A DNA stretch of 11,984 bases, taken from Bacteroides sp. UBA7335 (GTDB lineage: Bacteria; Bacteroidota; Bacteroidia; Bacteroidales; Bacteroidaceae). Shown one piece after another: positions 1 to 7,756 of the stretch. Made by a program: the position numbers and the translations under genes. The notes under the pieces were generated by a model. The model searched no databases and was not told the DNA's origin. It saw nothing but the letters and a program-made list of their open reading frames with translations. The DNA is taken from assembly GCA_002471185.1 (NCBI GenBank), contig DKPL01000085.1, forward strand, positions 1 through 11,984, written 5' to 3'. Within the stretch, counting starts at the first letter, position 1, and each line of letters opens with the position of its first letter.

Positions 1-2415
1 AACAATGTAAAAATCACAACAGAGGGAATAGATGCATTGGGTGAAAACTTTGAACAAACATCTAATGGGTTTATTGATTTTCTATTGCTTGATGAAAGAG
101 GTTATCCCTTAGTAGTGCTAGAAGCCAAATCAGACGATAAAAATCCATTAATTGGAAAAGAACAATCCCGAAAATATGCTAAATCGGCAAACTGCAGATT
201 TATTGTACTTTCTAATGGAGATTTACACTATTTTTGGGATGTAGAGAATGGAAACCCAACTATAATAACATCTTTGCCAACACCAGAATCATTTGAGTTG
301 TATAAGAATTTTACGCCTAATAAGCAACGGTTAATCGATGAAGCATGCGGCAATGACTATATTGCATTAACTCAAGACCCGAACTATGCAACAAATCCTG
401 AATATCTAAATTCTGAAACAAGAGGTGATTATTTTGATAGAACAAGTGTAAGAGTCATGCGTGATTATCAAAAAAGAGCTGTCCATTCAATTCAATCTTC
501 TGTTAAAGAAGGTGGGATGCGCTTCTTGTTTGAAATGGCAACAGGTACTGGTAAAACATTGACCTCAGCAGCTGTAATCAAACTGTTTTTAAGAAGTGGA
601 AATGCCCGAAGAGTCCTTTTCTTAGTTGACAGACTTGAATTGGAAGATCAAGCATATAAAGATATGGTAACCTATCTTTCAAAAGACTACAAATCTGTTA
701 TATACAAAGAGAACAAGGATGATTGGATGAAAGCAGAGATTGTAATAACTACGGTTCAGTCTCTACTGTTCAATAATAAATATAAGAAGAATTTTTCACC
801 GACTGATTTTGATTTAGTCATTTCAGATGAGGCACATCGCTCTATAGGAGGAAACTCAAGGGCTGTTTTTGAATATTTTGTAGGCTATAAATTAGGACTT
901 ACGGCTACTCCTAAAGATTATCTTAAGAAAGCTAATGAGGGTGAACAGCGTGAATACGAGAGACGTTTGATGCTCGATACCTATCGCACATTTGGGTGTG
1001 AGAGTGGTGAACCTACATTCAGATATTCACTGCTTGATGGGGTACGTGATGGTTTTCTTATCAACCCGATTGTTGTGGATGCCAGAACTGAAGTTACTAC
1101 ACAGCTTTTGTCTGATGACGGATACTCAGCTACTGATATTAATGATGATGGTGAAGAGACAGAAGAGATATTTAGAGGGCGTGATTTCGAAAGAAAATTC
1201 TTTTCAGATAGTACCAATCGGGTTTTTTGTGAGAGTTTTATGGCAAATGCACTACGAGACCCTGTAACAGACGAGATTGGCAAAACAATCATTTTCTCAG
1301 TTAGTCAAAACCATGCTGCAAAACTCACTCAAACACTTAATGAAATTGCGCATAGAATTTATCCTGGTAGATACAATTCAGATTTTGCGGTCCAAGTAAC
1401 TTCACAAATACATGATTCAAAGTGTATGACCATTGATTTTAGAAACAATAAGCTCAATGGTTATAGCCGCTTCAATGAGGTATATCGTACTAGTAAGGCA
1501 AGAGTGTGTGTGACTGTTGGCATGATGACAACAGGCTACGATTGTTCTGATGTATTAAACTTATGCTTAATGCGCCCTGTTTTTTCTCCGACAGATTTTG
1601 TGCAAATAAAAGGTCGAGGCACCCGTAAATTCAATTTTTCAAAGTGCATTGTAGGTGATAAAGAGATGAAAACCCACTTTGCAGCGAGCGAGAAAATACA
1701 CTTCAAACTCTTTGATTTCTTTGCAAATTGTGAATATTTTGAAGAGACATTTAACTATGATGAAGTATTGAAATTGCCTAAGCCATCAAACAACTCTTTG
1801 CCCTCTGAGCAACCTCAACCTACGCTTAATGGATATGAGAATAAAGAAGAAGATGCAATTTCATTAGTGAGGGAGGCTGCTGTAGGCTATGACGGGATGA
1901 AAATAGACCGCATGTTCTTTAAGAAGTTTGAAGATAATATCAAGGAGGACGAATACATCCAAGAGGCAGTTAAGAGTGAAAGCTGGCAAGAGGTGGAAAA
2001 CTACATACGCAAGGAGAAATTCGATAAGCCTAATGACTACATTAATCTCGAGAAGATAAAACGTAGTCTAAGTATTGACAGACGCATCTCAGTACGAGAA
2101 GTTTTGGAATATATATTTGGTATGATTCCAACTATCAAAATGAAAAACGAACTACTTGAAGATGAATTTGAACGATTTATTGAGGATAATAAATCACGAT
2201 TTGAGGATGACGTCGATATTGCAGCAATGCGCTATTATTTTAAAGCCTATATCTGTGATCACAAGGTACGTGAAGTTATAGATCAAAAGCAATACGGTGA
2301 ACTGAATGTGCTATCATCGTTTACTATGGCAGACTTCAAGGCCGTAACAAATGGTTGGAAACAGTGGATTCCTGATTATATTAAGAACTACGTTCCGTTA
2401 AACCGATTTATGTAA
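1..2415 (+). CDS. hsdR: Type I restriction endonuclease subunit R (HsdR), 5' end missing
   Basis: This is the ATP-dependent translocase and nuclease subunit of a type I restriction-modification complex, which pulls in DNA and cleaves it when the target site is unmethylated. The frame is open from base 1, so the true start lies upstream; the TTG at 37 is only the first start-like codon. Numbering from base 1, a PD-(D/E)xK nuclease comes first: D26, E41-A-K43 and a Q55-xxx-Y59 motif. A superfamily 2 helicase follows: Walker A T-G-T-G-K-T at 181-186, DEAH at 276-279, L-T-A-T-P at about 300-304, and motif VI Q-I-K-G-R-G-T-R at 535-542. The tail (about 650-804) resembles the EcoEI-type HsdR C-terminal domain that contacts the methyltransferase. 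All core motifs are present, so the enzyme looks active. The hsdMS fusion starts 20 bases after the stop, consistent with one operon. The family assignment is secure; the EcoEI (type IB) subfamily is an inference from the tail. Confidence 0.95.
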   Translation, partial: NNVKITTEGIDALGENFEQTSNGFIDFLLLDERGYPLVVLEAKSDDKNPLIGKEQSRKYAKSANCRFIVLSNGDLHYFWDVENGNPTIITSLPTPESFELYKNFTPNKQRLIDEACGNDYIALTQDPNYATNPEYLNSETRGDYFDRTSVRVMRDYQKRAVHSIQSSVKEGGMRFLFEMATGTGKTLTSAAVIKLFLRSGNARRVLFLVDRLELEDQAYKDMVTYLSKDYKSVIYKENKDDWMKAEIVITTVQSLLFNNKYKKNFSPTDFDLVISDEAHRSIGGNSRAVFEYFVGYKLGLTATPKDYLKKANEGEQREYERRLMLDTYRTFGCESGEPTFRYSLLDGVRDGFLINPIVVDARTEVTTQLLSDDGYSATDINDDGEETEEIFRGRDFERKFFSDSTNRVFCESFMANALRDPVTDEIGKTIIFSVSQNHAAKLTQTLNEIAHRIYPGRYNSDFAVQVTSQIHDSKCMTIDFRNNKLNGYSRFNEVYRTSKARVCVTVGMMTTGYDCSDVLNLCLMRPVFSPTDFVQIKGRGTRKFNFSKCIVGDKEMKTHFAASEKIHFKLFDFFANCEYFEETFNYDEVLKLPKPSNNSLPSEQPQPTLNGYENKEEDAISLVREAAVGYDGMKIDRMFFKKFEDNIKEDEYIQEAVKSESWQEVENYIRKEKFDKPNDYINLEKIKRSLSIDRRISVREVLEYIFGMIPTIKMKNELLEDEFERFIEDNKSRFEDDVDIAAMRYYFKAYICDHKVREVIDQKQYGELNVLSSFTMADFKAVTNGWKQWIPDYIKNYVPLNRFM

Positions 2416-2435
2416 ATTAGAACTAAACCCATATA

Positions 2436-4940
2436 ATGTTAGATTCAACAACAAAAAGACGCATCGATGATGCACGTGATATATTAGTAGGTAAAATTCC
2501 AGACCCCAAAAGTCAAGTGGAACAAATCACCATTGCGCTTATCTATAAGTTTATGGATGATATGGACACTGAGAGTGAGGAGTTGGGTGGTGCGGCTAAG
2601 TTTTTCACCGATGATTATAAGAAATACAGTTGGCGACGAGTTTTCAACAAAACCCGTGGTGGACAGGAAATCTTGCTTGACTATCGTGAAGCCCTCTTAA
2701 AGATGAGTGAAAATCCAAATCTTCCCACTATTTTTCACACCATTTTTCGCCAAGCCTATCTACCTTATAACGATCCAGAGACACTTAAAGAGTTCTTAAA
2801 AATTATTGATCAATTCGATTATGACCATAGTGAAAAGCTTGGTGATGCCTTTGAGTACCTGCTTAGTGTATTGGGTAGTCAGGGAGATGCAGGACAGTTT
2901 CGTACACCACGTCATATCATCGACTTTATGGTGGATATTGTGGAGCCGAAGAAGAACGAAACGATATTGGATCCAGCGTGTGGTACAGCTGGATTTCTTA
3001 TCTCAGCGTATAAGCATATCCTTAACTGCAATTCGAGTGAAGGAAAAAGCAGTGGAGACCTATTGACACCTGATGAGCGTAAACGCTTATCAGAAAATAT
3101 CAGCGGTTATGATATTTCACCCGATATGGTACGTCTATCGTTGGTAAATATGTATCTGCACCGCCTTACCGAACCTAAAATAGTAGAGTATGACACACTA
3201 ACAAGCGACACCAAATGGAATGAATACTTTGATGTAATACTTGCTAACCCTCCATTTATGTCACCCAAGGGAGGTATTAAACCTCATAGCCGCTTCTCCG
3301 TACAGAGTAAACGAAGTGAGGCTCTATTTGTCGATTATATAGCAGAACACCTAACTACTACGGGGCGAGGTGCAGTGATTGTTCCAGAGGGGGTGATATT
3401 TAAGAGTGACACAGCTTTTACGAAACTGCGTAAGATGTTGGTAGAAGATAATTATTTATATGGAGTTATCTCGCTACCTTCTGGAGTTTTTAATCCTTAT
3501 AGTGGTGTAAAGACCTCTATATTGCTGTTTGATAAGGTTATCTCAAAACTGACCGATAAGATTCTTTTTGCAAAGGTCGAGAATGATGGTTTTTCGTTGG
3601 GAGCACAACGTCGCCCAGTCGAGGGTAGCCAGCTGGAGGCTATTGCTTCTGCAATTAAGGAGTTTCGAATTAAACTTCATCAAGGTGAGGAGTTTGTAAA
3701 TGATTTGTGTACGCTTGTTGAGAAAACAAAGATTGCGGAGAGTGGGGATTATAATTTAAGTGGAGAAAGGTATATTATTGCCCAAGAATGTAATTCTAAA
3801 TATAAGTTTGAGAAACTCAGTGATCTATTTTCTGAAATAAAAAACGGCAATAGTGTTGAACAGATTGACGAAGTCGGGAAGTATAGAGTTACACGTATCC
3901 AAACTATATCAAATGGTTATGTAGATTTAGAAAAAACCAAGTGGACTAATGATGAAGTTTCTGAAGAGAAGTTTATGCGTGCAGGAGATATATTATTAAG
4001 TCACATTAACAGCTATGAACACCTTGCTAAAAGTGCAATTTTCACAAATATAACAGAGAATGTTATTCACGGTATAAATCTAATAAGGTTCAGACCTATT
4101 GTAGAAAAAATAATACCAGAATACGCTAGTTCAATATTTAAATCCAGTAAATTTATTGATACAGCAAGATCATTTGCTCAGAGAGCAGTTAATCAAGCAA
4201 GTATAAAATCTTCAGACTTAAAGAATATCGAAATTCCATTACCAGCAATTGAAGAGCAGCGAGCGATTGTTGCCGAGATAGAGGGTTATCAACGCATTAT
4301 AGATGCTGCTCGTATTATTGTCGATAACTACCGCCCACAAATTGCAATCAACCCTGAATGGGAAATGGTTGAAATAAGGGAGGTGTGTAATATCAACCCT
4401 AAGAAGTCTGAAGTATCCGAATATGATAAGTCGTTACAAGTGTCTTTTGTGCCAATGGCAGATTTAGGGGAAAATGAGATGTCATTTAATATAAAAGAAA
4501 CCAAAGAGCTAAAAGACGTTTATTCAGGTTATACTTATTTCGCTGATAATGATATTCTACTTGCAAAAGTAACACCTTGTTTTGAAAATGGAAAGGCTGG
4601 ACTAGCCCGTAACTTATCAAATGGAATAGGTTTTGGTTCAAGTGAGTTTTTTGTTTTAAGAGTAAATGACAAAGTACTACCTGAATGGCTTTATGTCTGT
4701 ATTAAAGATTATAAATTCAAACAACAGGGCAAAAATTCAATGAAAGGAACTGGAGGGTTACAGCGTATTCCAAGAGATTTTATTAGCAATTGGCAAATAC
4801 CATTACCACTCCTCGAAATCCAGCAGCAGATAGTTACCGAGATTGAACGTGAGCAGGCAGCTGTAGATAGTACAAAAGAACTAATCGAAATCTTTACAAA
4901 TAAAATTAATAACCGTATCACCCAGATCTGGAACGAATAA
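2436..4940 (+). CDS. Fused type I methyltransferase-specificity protein (HsdM-HsdS)
   Basis: This 834-residue protein joins two subunits that are normally separate. Residues 1 to about 440 are an N6-adenine methyltransferase: an N-terminal helical HsdM region, the SAM-binding motif I D179-P-A-C-G-T-A-G-F-L, and the catalytic motif IV N271-P-P-F274. From about residue 455 the protein is a specificity subunit with two target recognition domains. TRD1 (about 455-600) ends in a conserved helix containing I-P-L-P-A-I-E-E-Q-R-A-I-V, and TRD2 (about 645-790) ends in the matching I-P-L-P-L-L-E-I-Q-Q-Q-I-V. Two different TRDs imply a bipartite recognition site. No stop or frameshift separates the halves. 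A typical HsdM is about 500 residues and HsdS about 400, so each half is near full length. It would methylate host DNA and guide the HsdR encoded just upstream. The target sequence cannot be read from the protein. A DUF4145-like gene begins 11 bases downstream. Confidence 0.93.
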   Translation: MLDSTTKRRIDDARDILVGKIPDPKSQVEQITIALIYKFMDDMDTESEELGGAAKFFTDDYKKYSWRRVFNKTRGGQEILLDYREALLKMSENPNLPTIFHTIFRQAYLPYNDPETLKEFLKIIDQFDYDHSEKLGDAFEYLLSVLGSQGDAGQFRTPRHIIDFMVDIVEPKKNETILDPACGTAGFLISAYKHILNCNSSEGKSSGDLLTPDERKRLSENISGYDISPDMVRLSLVNMYLHRLTEPKIVEYDTLTSDTKWNEYFDVILANPPFMSPKGGIKPHSRFSVQSKRSEALFVDYIAEHLTTTGRGAVIVPEGVIFKSDTAFTKLRKMLVEDNYLYGVISLPSGVFNPYSGVKTSILLFDKVISKLTDKILFAKVENDGFSLGAQRRPVEGSQLEAIASAIKEFRIKLHQGEEFVNDLCTLVEKTKIAESGDYNLSGERYIIAQECNSKYKFEKLSDLFSEIKNGNSVEQIDEVGKYRVTRIQTISNGYVDLEKTKWTNDEVSEEKFMRAGDILLSHINSYEHLAKSAIFTNITENVIHGINLIRFRPIVEKIIPEYASSIFKSSKFIDTARSFAQRAVNQASIKSSDLKNIEIPLPAIEEQRAIVAEIEGYQRIIDAARIIVDNYRPQIAINPEWEMVEIREVCNINPKKSEVSEYDKSLQVSFVPMADLGENEMSFNIKETKELKDVYSGYTYFADNDILLAKVTPCFENGKAGLARNLSNGIGFGSSEFFVLRVNDKVLPEWLYVCIKDYKFKQQGKNSMKGTGGLQRIPRDFISNWQIPLPLLEIQQQIVTEIEREQAAVDSTKELIEIFTNKINNRITQIWNE

Positions 4941-4951
4941 AACAGGTAATT

Positions 4952-5611
4952 ATGGATATAAATATTAACTACTTAGATAACATAGGATATTGTTTTAGTA
5001 TGGAAAAAAAACCTATTGAATGCCCATACTGTCATAAAACTCAAATCCCCGAAATGTATGGGGCTATAAAATACAAAAATAGTTACGACTATTTTATATT
5101 ATGCCAATGCACTAATCCAGGATGTCAAACAGCCTTTAATGTTATATACAATAAACATAGAAGTGATTTGAGAATGATTCATCAATCTACACAAAAAGTT
5201 CGTGAATTTAATTCTACTATAAAAGACCTAAGTACAATGTTTTGTAAGATATATAACGAAGCTTATGCTGCAGAGCAAACTGGATTGGAGGAAATTACAG
5301 GAGTTGGATATCGTAAGGCCCTAGAGTTTCTTATAAAAGACTATTTGATTTCACTACACCCAGAGAACGAAGAAAAGATCAAAAAGAAATTACTAGGTAA
5401 TTGTATCAATGACGATATAGACGACCAAAGAATAAAACAAATAGCAAAGAGAGCGACTTGGCTTGGAAATGATGAAACTCACTATGTTCGCAAATGGGAA
5501 GATAAAGATGTTTCACACCTTAAAAGCTTAATAGACTTGTGCCTTCATTGGATAGAAGCAGAAATTTCAACAAAGAAGATACTTGAAGAGATGCCTGATG
5601 GTAAAAAGTAA
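4952..5611 (+). CDS. Zinc-ribbon and DUF4145-like (HEPN-fold) protein
   Basis: A 219-residue protein in two parts. The N-terminal part carries a probable zinc ribbon: C24-P-Y-C27, then C51-Q-C53 with C58 four residues further on. The C-terminal part (about 95-210) resembles DUF4145, a helical domain of the HEPN superfamily: a helix containing G-Y-R-K-A-L-E-F-L-I-K-D-Y-L, then W-L-G-N173-D-E-T-H177-Y. In active HEPN ribonucleases the H is preceded by R-x4-6. Here the matching position is G172, and the nearest arginine is R167, ten residues before H177, so catalysis is doubtful and a binding or adaptor role is as likely. DUF4145 proteins are often found beside, or fused to, type I restriction genes. 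The start is 11 bases after the hsdMS stop, supporting cotranscription; M17 (base 5000) is an alternative start. The function is unknown and the DUF4145 call rests on pattern recognition only. Confidence 0.75.
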   Translation: MDININYLDNIGYCFSMEKKPIECPYCHKTQIPEMYGAIKYKNSYDYFILCQCTNPGCQTAFNVIYNKHRSDLRMIHQSTQKVREFNSTIKDLSTMFCKIYNEAYAAEQTGLEEITGVGYRKALEFLIKDYLISLHPENEEKIKKKLLGNCINDDIDDQRIKQIAKRATWLGNDETHYVRKWEDKDVSHLKSLIDLCLHWIEAEISTKKILEEMPDGKK

Positions 5612-5628
5612 AGTTATTGTAGATTAGC

Positions 5629-5768
5629 ATTTTAGACGAAGGTTATTATAAATTTGAGGAAGAGACGATACTTATACATTGAATTCTGAAAGCTCATTGT
5701 CTGACGAAGAAGGAATTTCTATTATCTGCATTGAAGGCACCTTAAGTGATGACAATGATGTATCGTGA
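5629..5768 (+). pseudogene. Possible decayed coding remnant in the gap between genes
   Basis: The 178 bases between the DUF4145-like gene and the next gene have coding character but no intact ORF. In one frame (5629-5682) the translation includes D-E-G-Y-Y-K-F-E-E before a stop. In another frame (5658-5768) it reads through L-N-S-E-S-S-L-S-D-E-E-G and I-S-I-I-C-I-E-G-T-L-S-D-D-N before TGA. Joining the two across a single shift near 5660 gives a plausible acidic tail of about 45 residues. No start codon, family or intact domain is evident. It could be the 3' end of a gene lost by deletion, or chance. Confidence 0.3.
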
Positions 5769-5789
5769 CAATAAATAAAATACAAAGAA

Positions 5790-6155
5790 ATGGCATTAAT
5801 TGAAAAATCCAAAATTCAGAATGTGACAGGCATCGATGAAAGACAGAGGAATACTATTTTTTGTTTCTTACAAGGCGCTGTTTACTGTTGGTGTAAGAAT
5901 CGTCCCAATGAATGGTTTGCCATGCGTGACCTTATGGGTGGTGATAATTATTACTGGGAGGGTACTCCTCTTCTATCATTATATCAAAAGCATTATGATA
6001 TTTTGGGTAAAGCATCGGAGGATGCTGTAACAGCGGCTGCAAAGGATTCTGGATGGCTTCTTAAGAGAGTTATCGAAGATGATAAAAGGATTTTTCATAC
6101 TAAAAAGGAGGGATTAGTAAGAATGTATAAATGGGATGGAGATTCTTCATACTAA
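5790..6155 (+). CDS. Small conserved-looking protein of unknown function
   Basis: A 121-residue soluble protein with no signal peptide or membrane segment. The central part is rich in aromatics and cysteine, with C-F-L-Q-G-A-V-Y-C-W-C-K at about 25-36 and G-G-D-N-Y-Y-W-E-G-T-P-L at about 50-61. It ends in a charged segment K-R-V-I-E-D-D-K-R-I-F that leads into a short Y-K-W motif. Three cysteines near W34 and W42 could form a structural core or a metal site, but no standard zinc-finger spacing is present. I do not recognise a named domain. I have the impression that similar small proteins occur beside Bacteroidales type I restriction genes, which I cannot verify here. It lies 178 bases after the DUF4145-like gene and 14 bases before the HEPN gene, so it is probably cotranscribed with the latter. 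The start ATG follows an A-rich leader without a Shine-Dalgarno sequence, as is normal for Bacteroidota. Confidence 0.75.
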   Translation: MALIEKSKIQNVTGIDERQRNTIFCFLQGAVYCWCKNRPNEWFAMRDLMGGDNYYWEGTPLLSLYQKHYDILGKASEDAVTAAAKDSGWLLKRVIEDDKRIFHTKKEGLVRMYKWDGDSSY

Positions 6156-6169
6156 ATTGTATAAATTAT

Positions 6170-6880
6170 ATGGAAGACGCATATCAAATATTCTCATACC
6201 TCCCTCTTCGTTACAGAAGCGAAGAGGAGTCTGAGTATGTACAATACTTATGGAAAGCCTTTGAGAATAACTATCAAAACGAGCAGTACCAATTTGCCTT
6301 TATGAGTTATCATATGCTTTTTATGTGCTTTGTCTATTTTACCATCTGGAAGATAAAGAGCATTCATCCGGAGGATTTTGAAAAAATATCCTTAGGATTT
6401 GATGATAGTATACAATCTTCAGACACTCCATTTGGCTACTCAAAAGAAAAAGAGAGCAAAATAATGCTAATATTCAATTTTTGGGGATTAAAAGAACGGA
6501 TTGGTGAGTATAAGAAACTAGTCAAAGAGCGAAATGATATAGCGCATTCAAATGGTAATATTTATTATAAGGATCAGCAATCCATTGATAATAAGATCTG
6601 TGATATAGTAAGATTCTGTGACGAAATACAGCAGAAGACTAAAACAACAATTGAGCACTCATACAAAGCGTTTTTATCTGAGAATTATTCATTAGATGAG
6701 AGTTCATACTCAACTATTGAGGAGATGTTGCAGGATGAGTTTGCAAGCAAGCACTACATCTCAGAAAAGGACATACACCTTTGTTGCGACTGCAATATAT
6801 CCAATTTATCAACTTTAGCTGATTTCAGTGCAATAAGCGCTACGCATACGGAAATAATAAATCTATACAAAGAGGAATAA
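6170..6880 (+). CDS. HEPN-domain protein with intact R-x4-H ribonuclease motif
   Basis: A 236-residue, mostly helical protein. Its best signature is K-E-R121-N-D-I-A-H126, an exact match to the R-(N/D)-x3-H motif that forms the metal-independent RNase site of HEPN domains. The HEPN-like four-helix region spans roughly residues 25-165, with a hydrophobic helix at about 40-62 that looks like a buried core rather than a membrane anchor. The remainder (165-236) is acidic and of unknown role. HEPN proteins act as RNases in toxin-antitoxin, abortive-infection and CRISPR systems, so an RNA-cleaving defence role is plausible but inferred. I chose the ATG at 6170, 14 bases after the previous stop. The in-frame ATG at 6131 would overlap the previous gene and add 13 residues unlike the rest. 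The GIY-YIG gene begins 1 base after its stop, so the two are almost certainly translated from one message. Confidence 0.75.
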   Translation: MEDAYQIFSYLPLRYRSEEESEYVQYLWKAFENNYQNEQYQFAFMSYHMLFMCFVYFTIWKIKSIHPEDFEKISLGFDDSIQSSDTPFGYSKEKESKIMLIFNFWGLKERIGEYKKLVKERNDIAHSNGNIYYKDQQSIDNKICDIVRFCDEIQQKTKTTIEHSYKAFLSENYSLDESSYSTIEEMLQDEFASKHYISEKDIHLCCDCNISNLSTLADFSAISATHTEIINLYKEE

Positions 6881-6881
6881 C

Positions 6882-7709
6882 ATGGGAAAAACAGTAACCA
6901 CATACTTAATAGATGGAGATCCCAAAGGGACCCAATATGTATTTATCAGCAACAAAATTTGTCAGATGTTTGTGATTCCGCGTGCAAATCTTTCAATACT
7001 TAATGAACGAACAGATTTGCAAACTCCTGCATTCTATATTCTACTTGGTGAGGATGAGAATACAAAACCTAAAGCTTATATTGGGGAAACAGAGAATTTC
7101 AAGGAGCGTGTAAAAGACCATGATAGCAAGAAGGAGTTCTGGCAAAAGGCGTTAATCTTTATCTCAAAAGATGCGGCAATGACCAAGGCAGATGTTCAAT
7201 ATTTGGAACATAGAGCAATACAGGAAGCACGGAAAACAAATGCGTTTGTGCTTGATGAGAATAAACAAACACCCAAAGCTCCTAATCTTCCTGAATATCA
7301 GAAGGACTCTATGGATGAGTTCTTTGAAGATATAAAGTTTCTGACTTCCTTTACAGGGTGCACCATTTTTGACCTTATAGAAATCAAAGAACAACATCTC
7401 TTTTATACCAAAGGACGCGGATGTGATGCTAAGGGCTTCTATAACTCTTCTGGATTTACCGTAATGAAAGGGAGTGTTTTGGCAAAGAACTCTGTTCCGT
7501 CACTTCATTGGCAAGAGAAGAGAAGCAAATTAATGGCCGAATACACCTCCTCTGTTAATGGTAATATTACAATGGCCTCTGATAAAACATTCTCTAGCCC
7601 CAGTACAGCTGCAGATTTTTGCATAGGTAGCAGTAATAATGGTTGGCTTGTATGGAAAGATGACGATGGACGAACATTAGACTCGATTTATAGAAAACAA
7701 TTGGAATAG
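6882..7709 (+). CDS. GIY-YIG nuclease family protein with DUF4357 tail
   Basis: A 275-residue protein. Residues about 49-120 form a GIY-YIG endonuclease module. Strand one is F51-Y52-I-L (standing in for GIY), strand two is A-Y66-I-G68-E-T (YIG), followed by the conserved arginine R76 in K-E-R-V-K-D-H and the metal-binding glutamate, most likely E109 in Q-Y-L-E-H-R. The catalytic set is therefore complete. Residues about 174-272 match DUF4357, with Y-T-K-G-R-G-C-D-A-K-G at the start and the tail motif N-G-W-L-V-W-K-D-D-D-G-R-T-L. The first 45 residues are an uncharacterised N-terminal strand region. GIY-YIG/DUF4357 proteins are frequent companions of restriction-modification loci in Bacteroidota, but I know of no defined substrate. 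It abuts the HEPN gene (1 base) and the AlbA-like gene (3 bases), an operon-like arrangement. Confidence 0.88.
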   Translation: MGKTVTTYLIDGDPKGTQYVFISNKICQMFVIPRANLSILNERTDLQTPAFYILLGEDENTKPKAYIGETENFKERVKDHDSKKEFWQKALIFISKDAAMTKADVQYLEHRAIQEARKTNAFVLDENKQTPKAPNLPEYQKDSMDEFFEDIKFLTSFTGCTIFDLIEIKEQHLFYTKGRGCDAKGFYNSSGFTVMKGSVLAKNSVPSLHWQEKRSKLMAEYTSSVNGNITMASDKTFSSPSTAADFCIGSSNNGWLVWKDDDGRTLDSIYRKQLE

Positions 7710-7756
7710 ATTATGACCATAGAACACATCAAACAACTCATCGCCAAAGACGAGCG

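Noticed and set aside
3800..4940. A shuffling (invertible) hsdS locus
   Set aside because: There is no second hsdS, no partial TRD and no recombinase gene in the window, and no long inverted repeats were seen around the TRDs.
5649..5656. TAAATTTG as a -7 promoter box for the 121-residue protein gene
   Set aside because: It fits TAnnTTTG but has no -33 box at the right distance, would give a leader of over 120 bases, and lies within the possible coding remnant.
6131..6169. Upstream ATG as the start of the HEPN gene
   Set aside because: It lies inside the preceding gene and adds 13 residues unrelated in style to the domain; the ATG at 6170 follows the previous stop cleanly.
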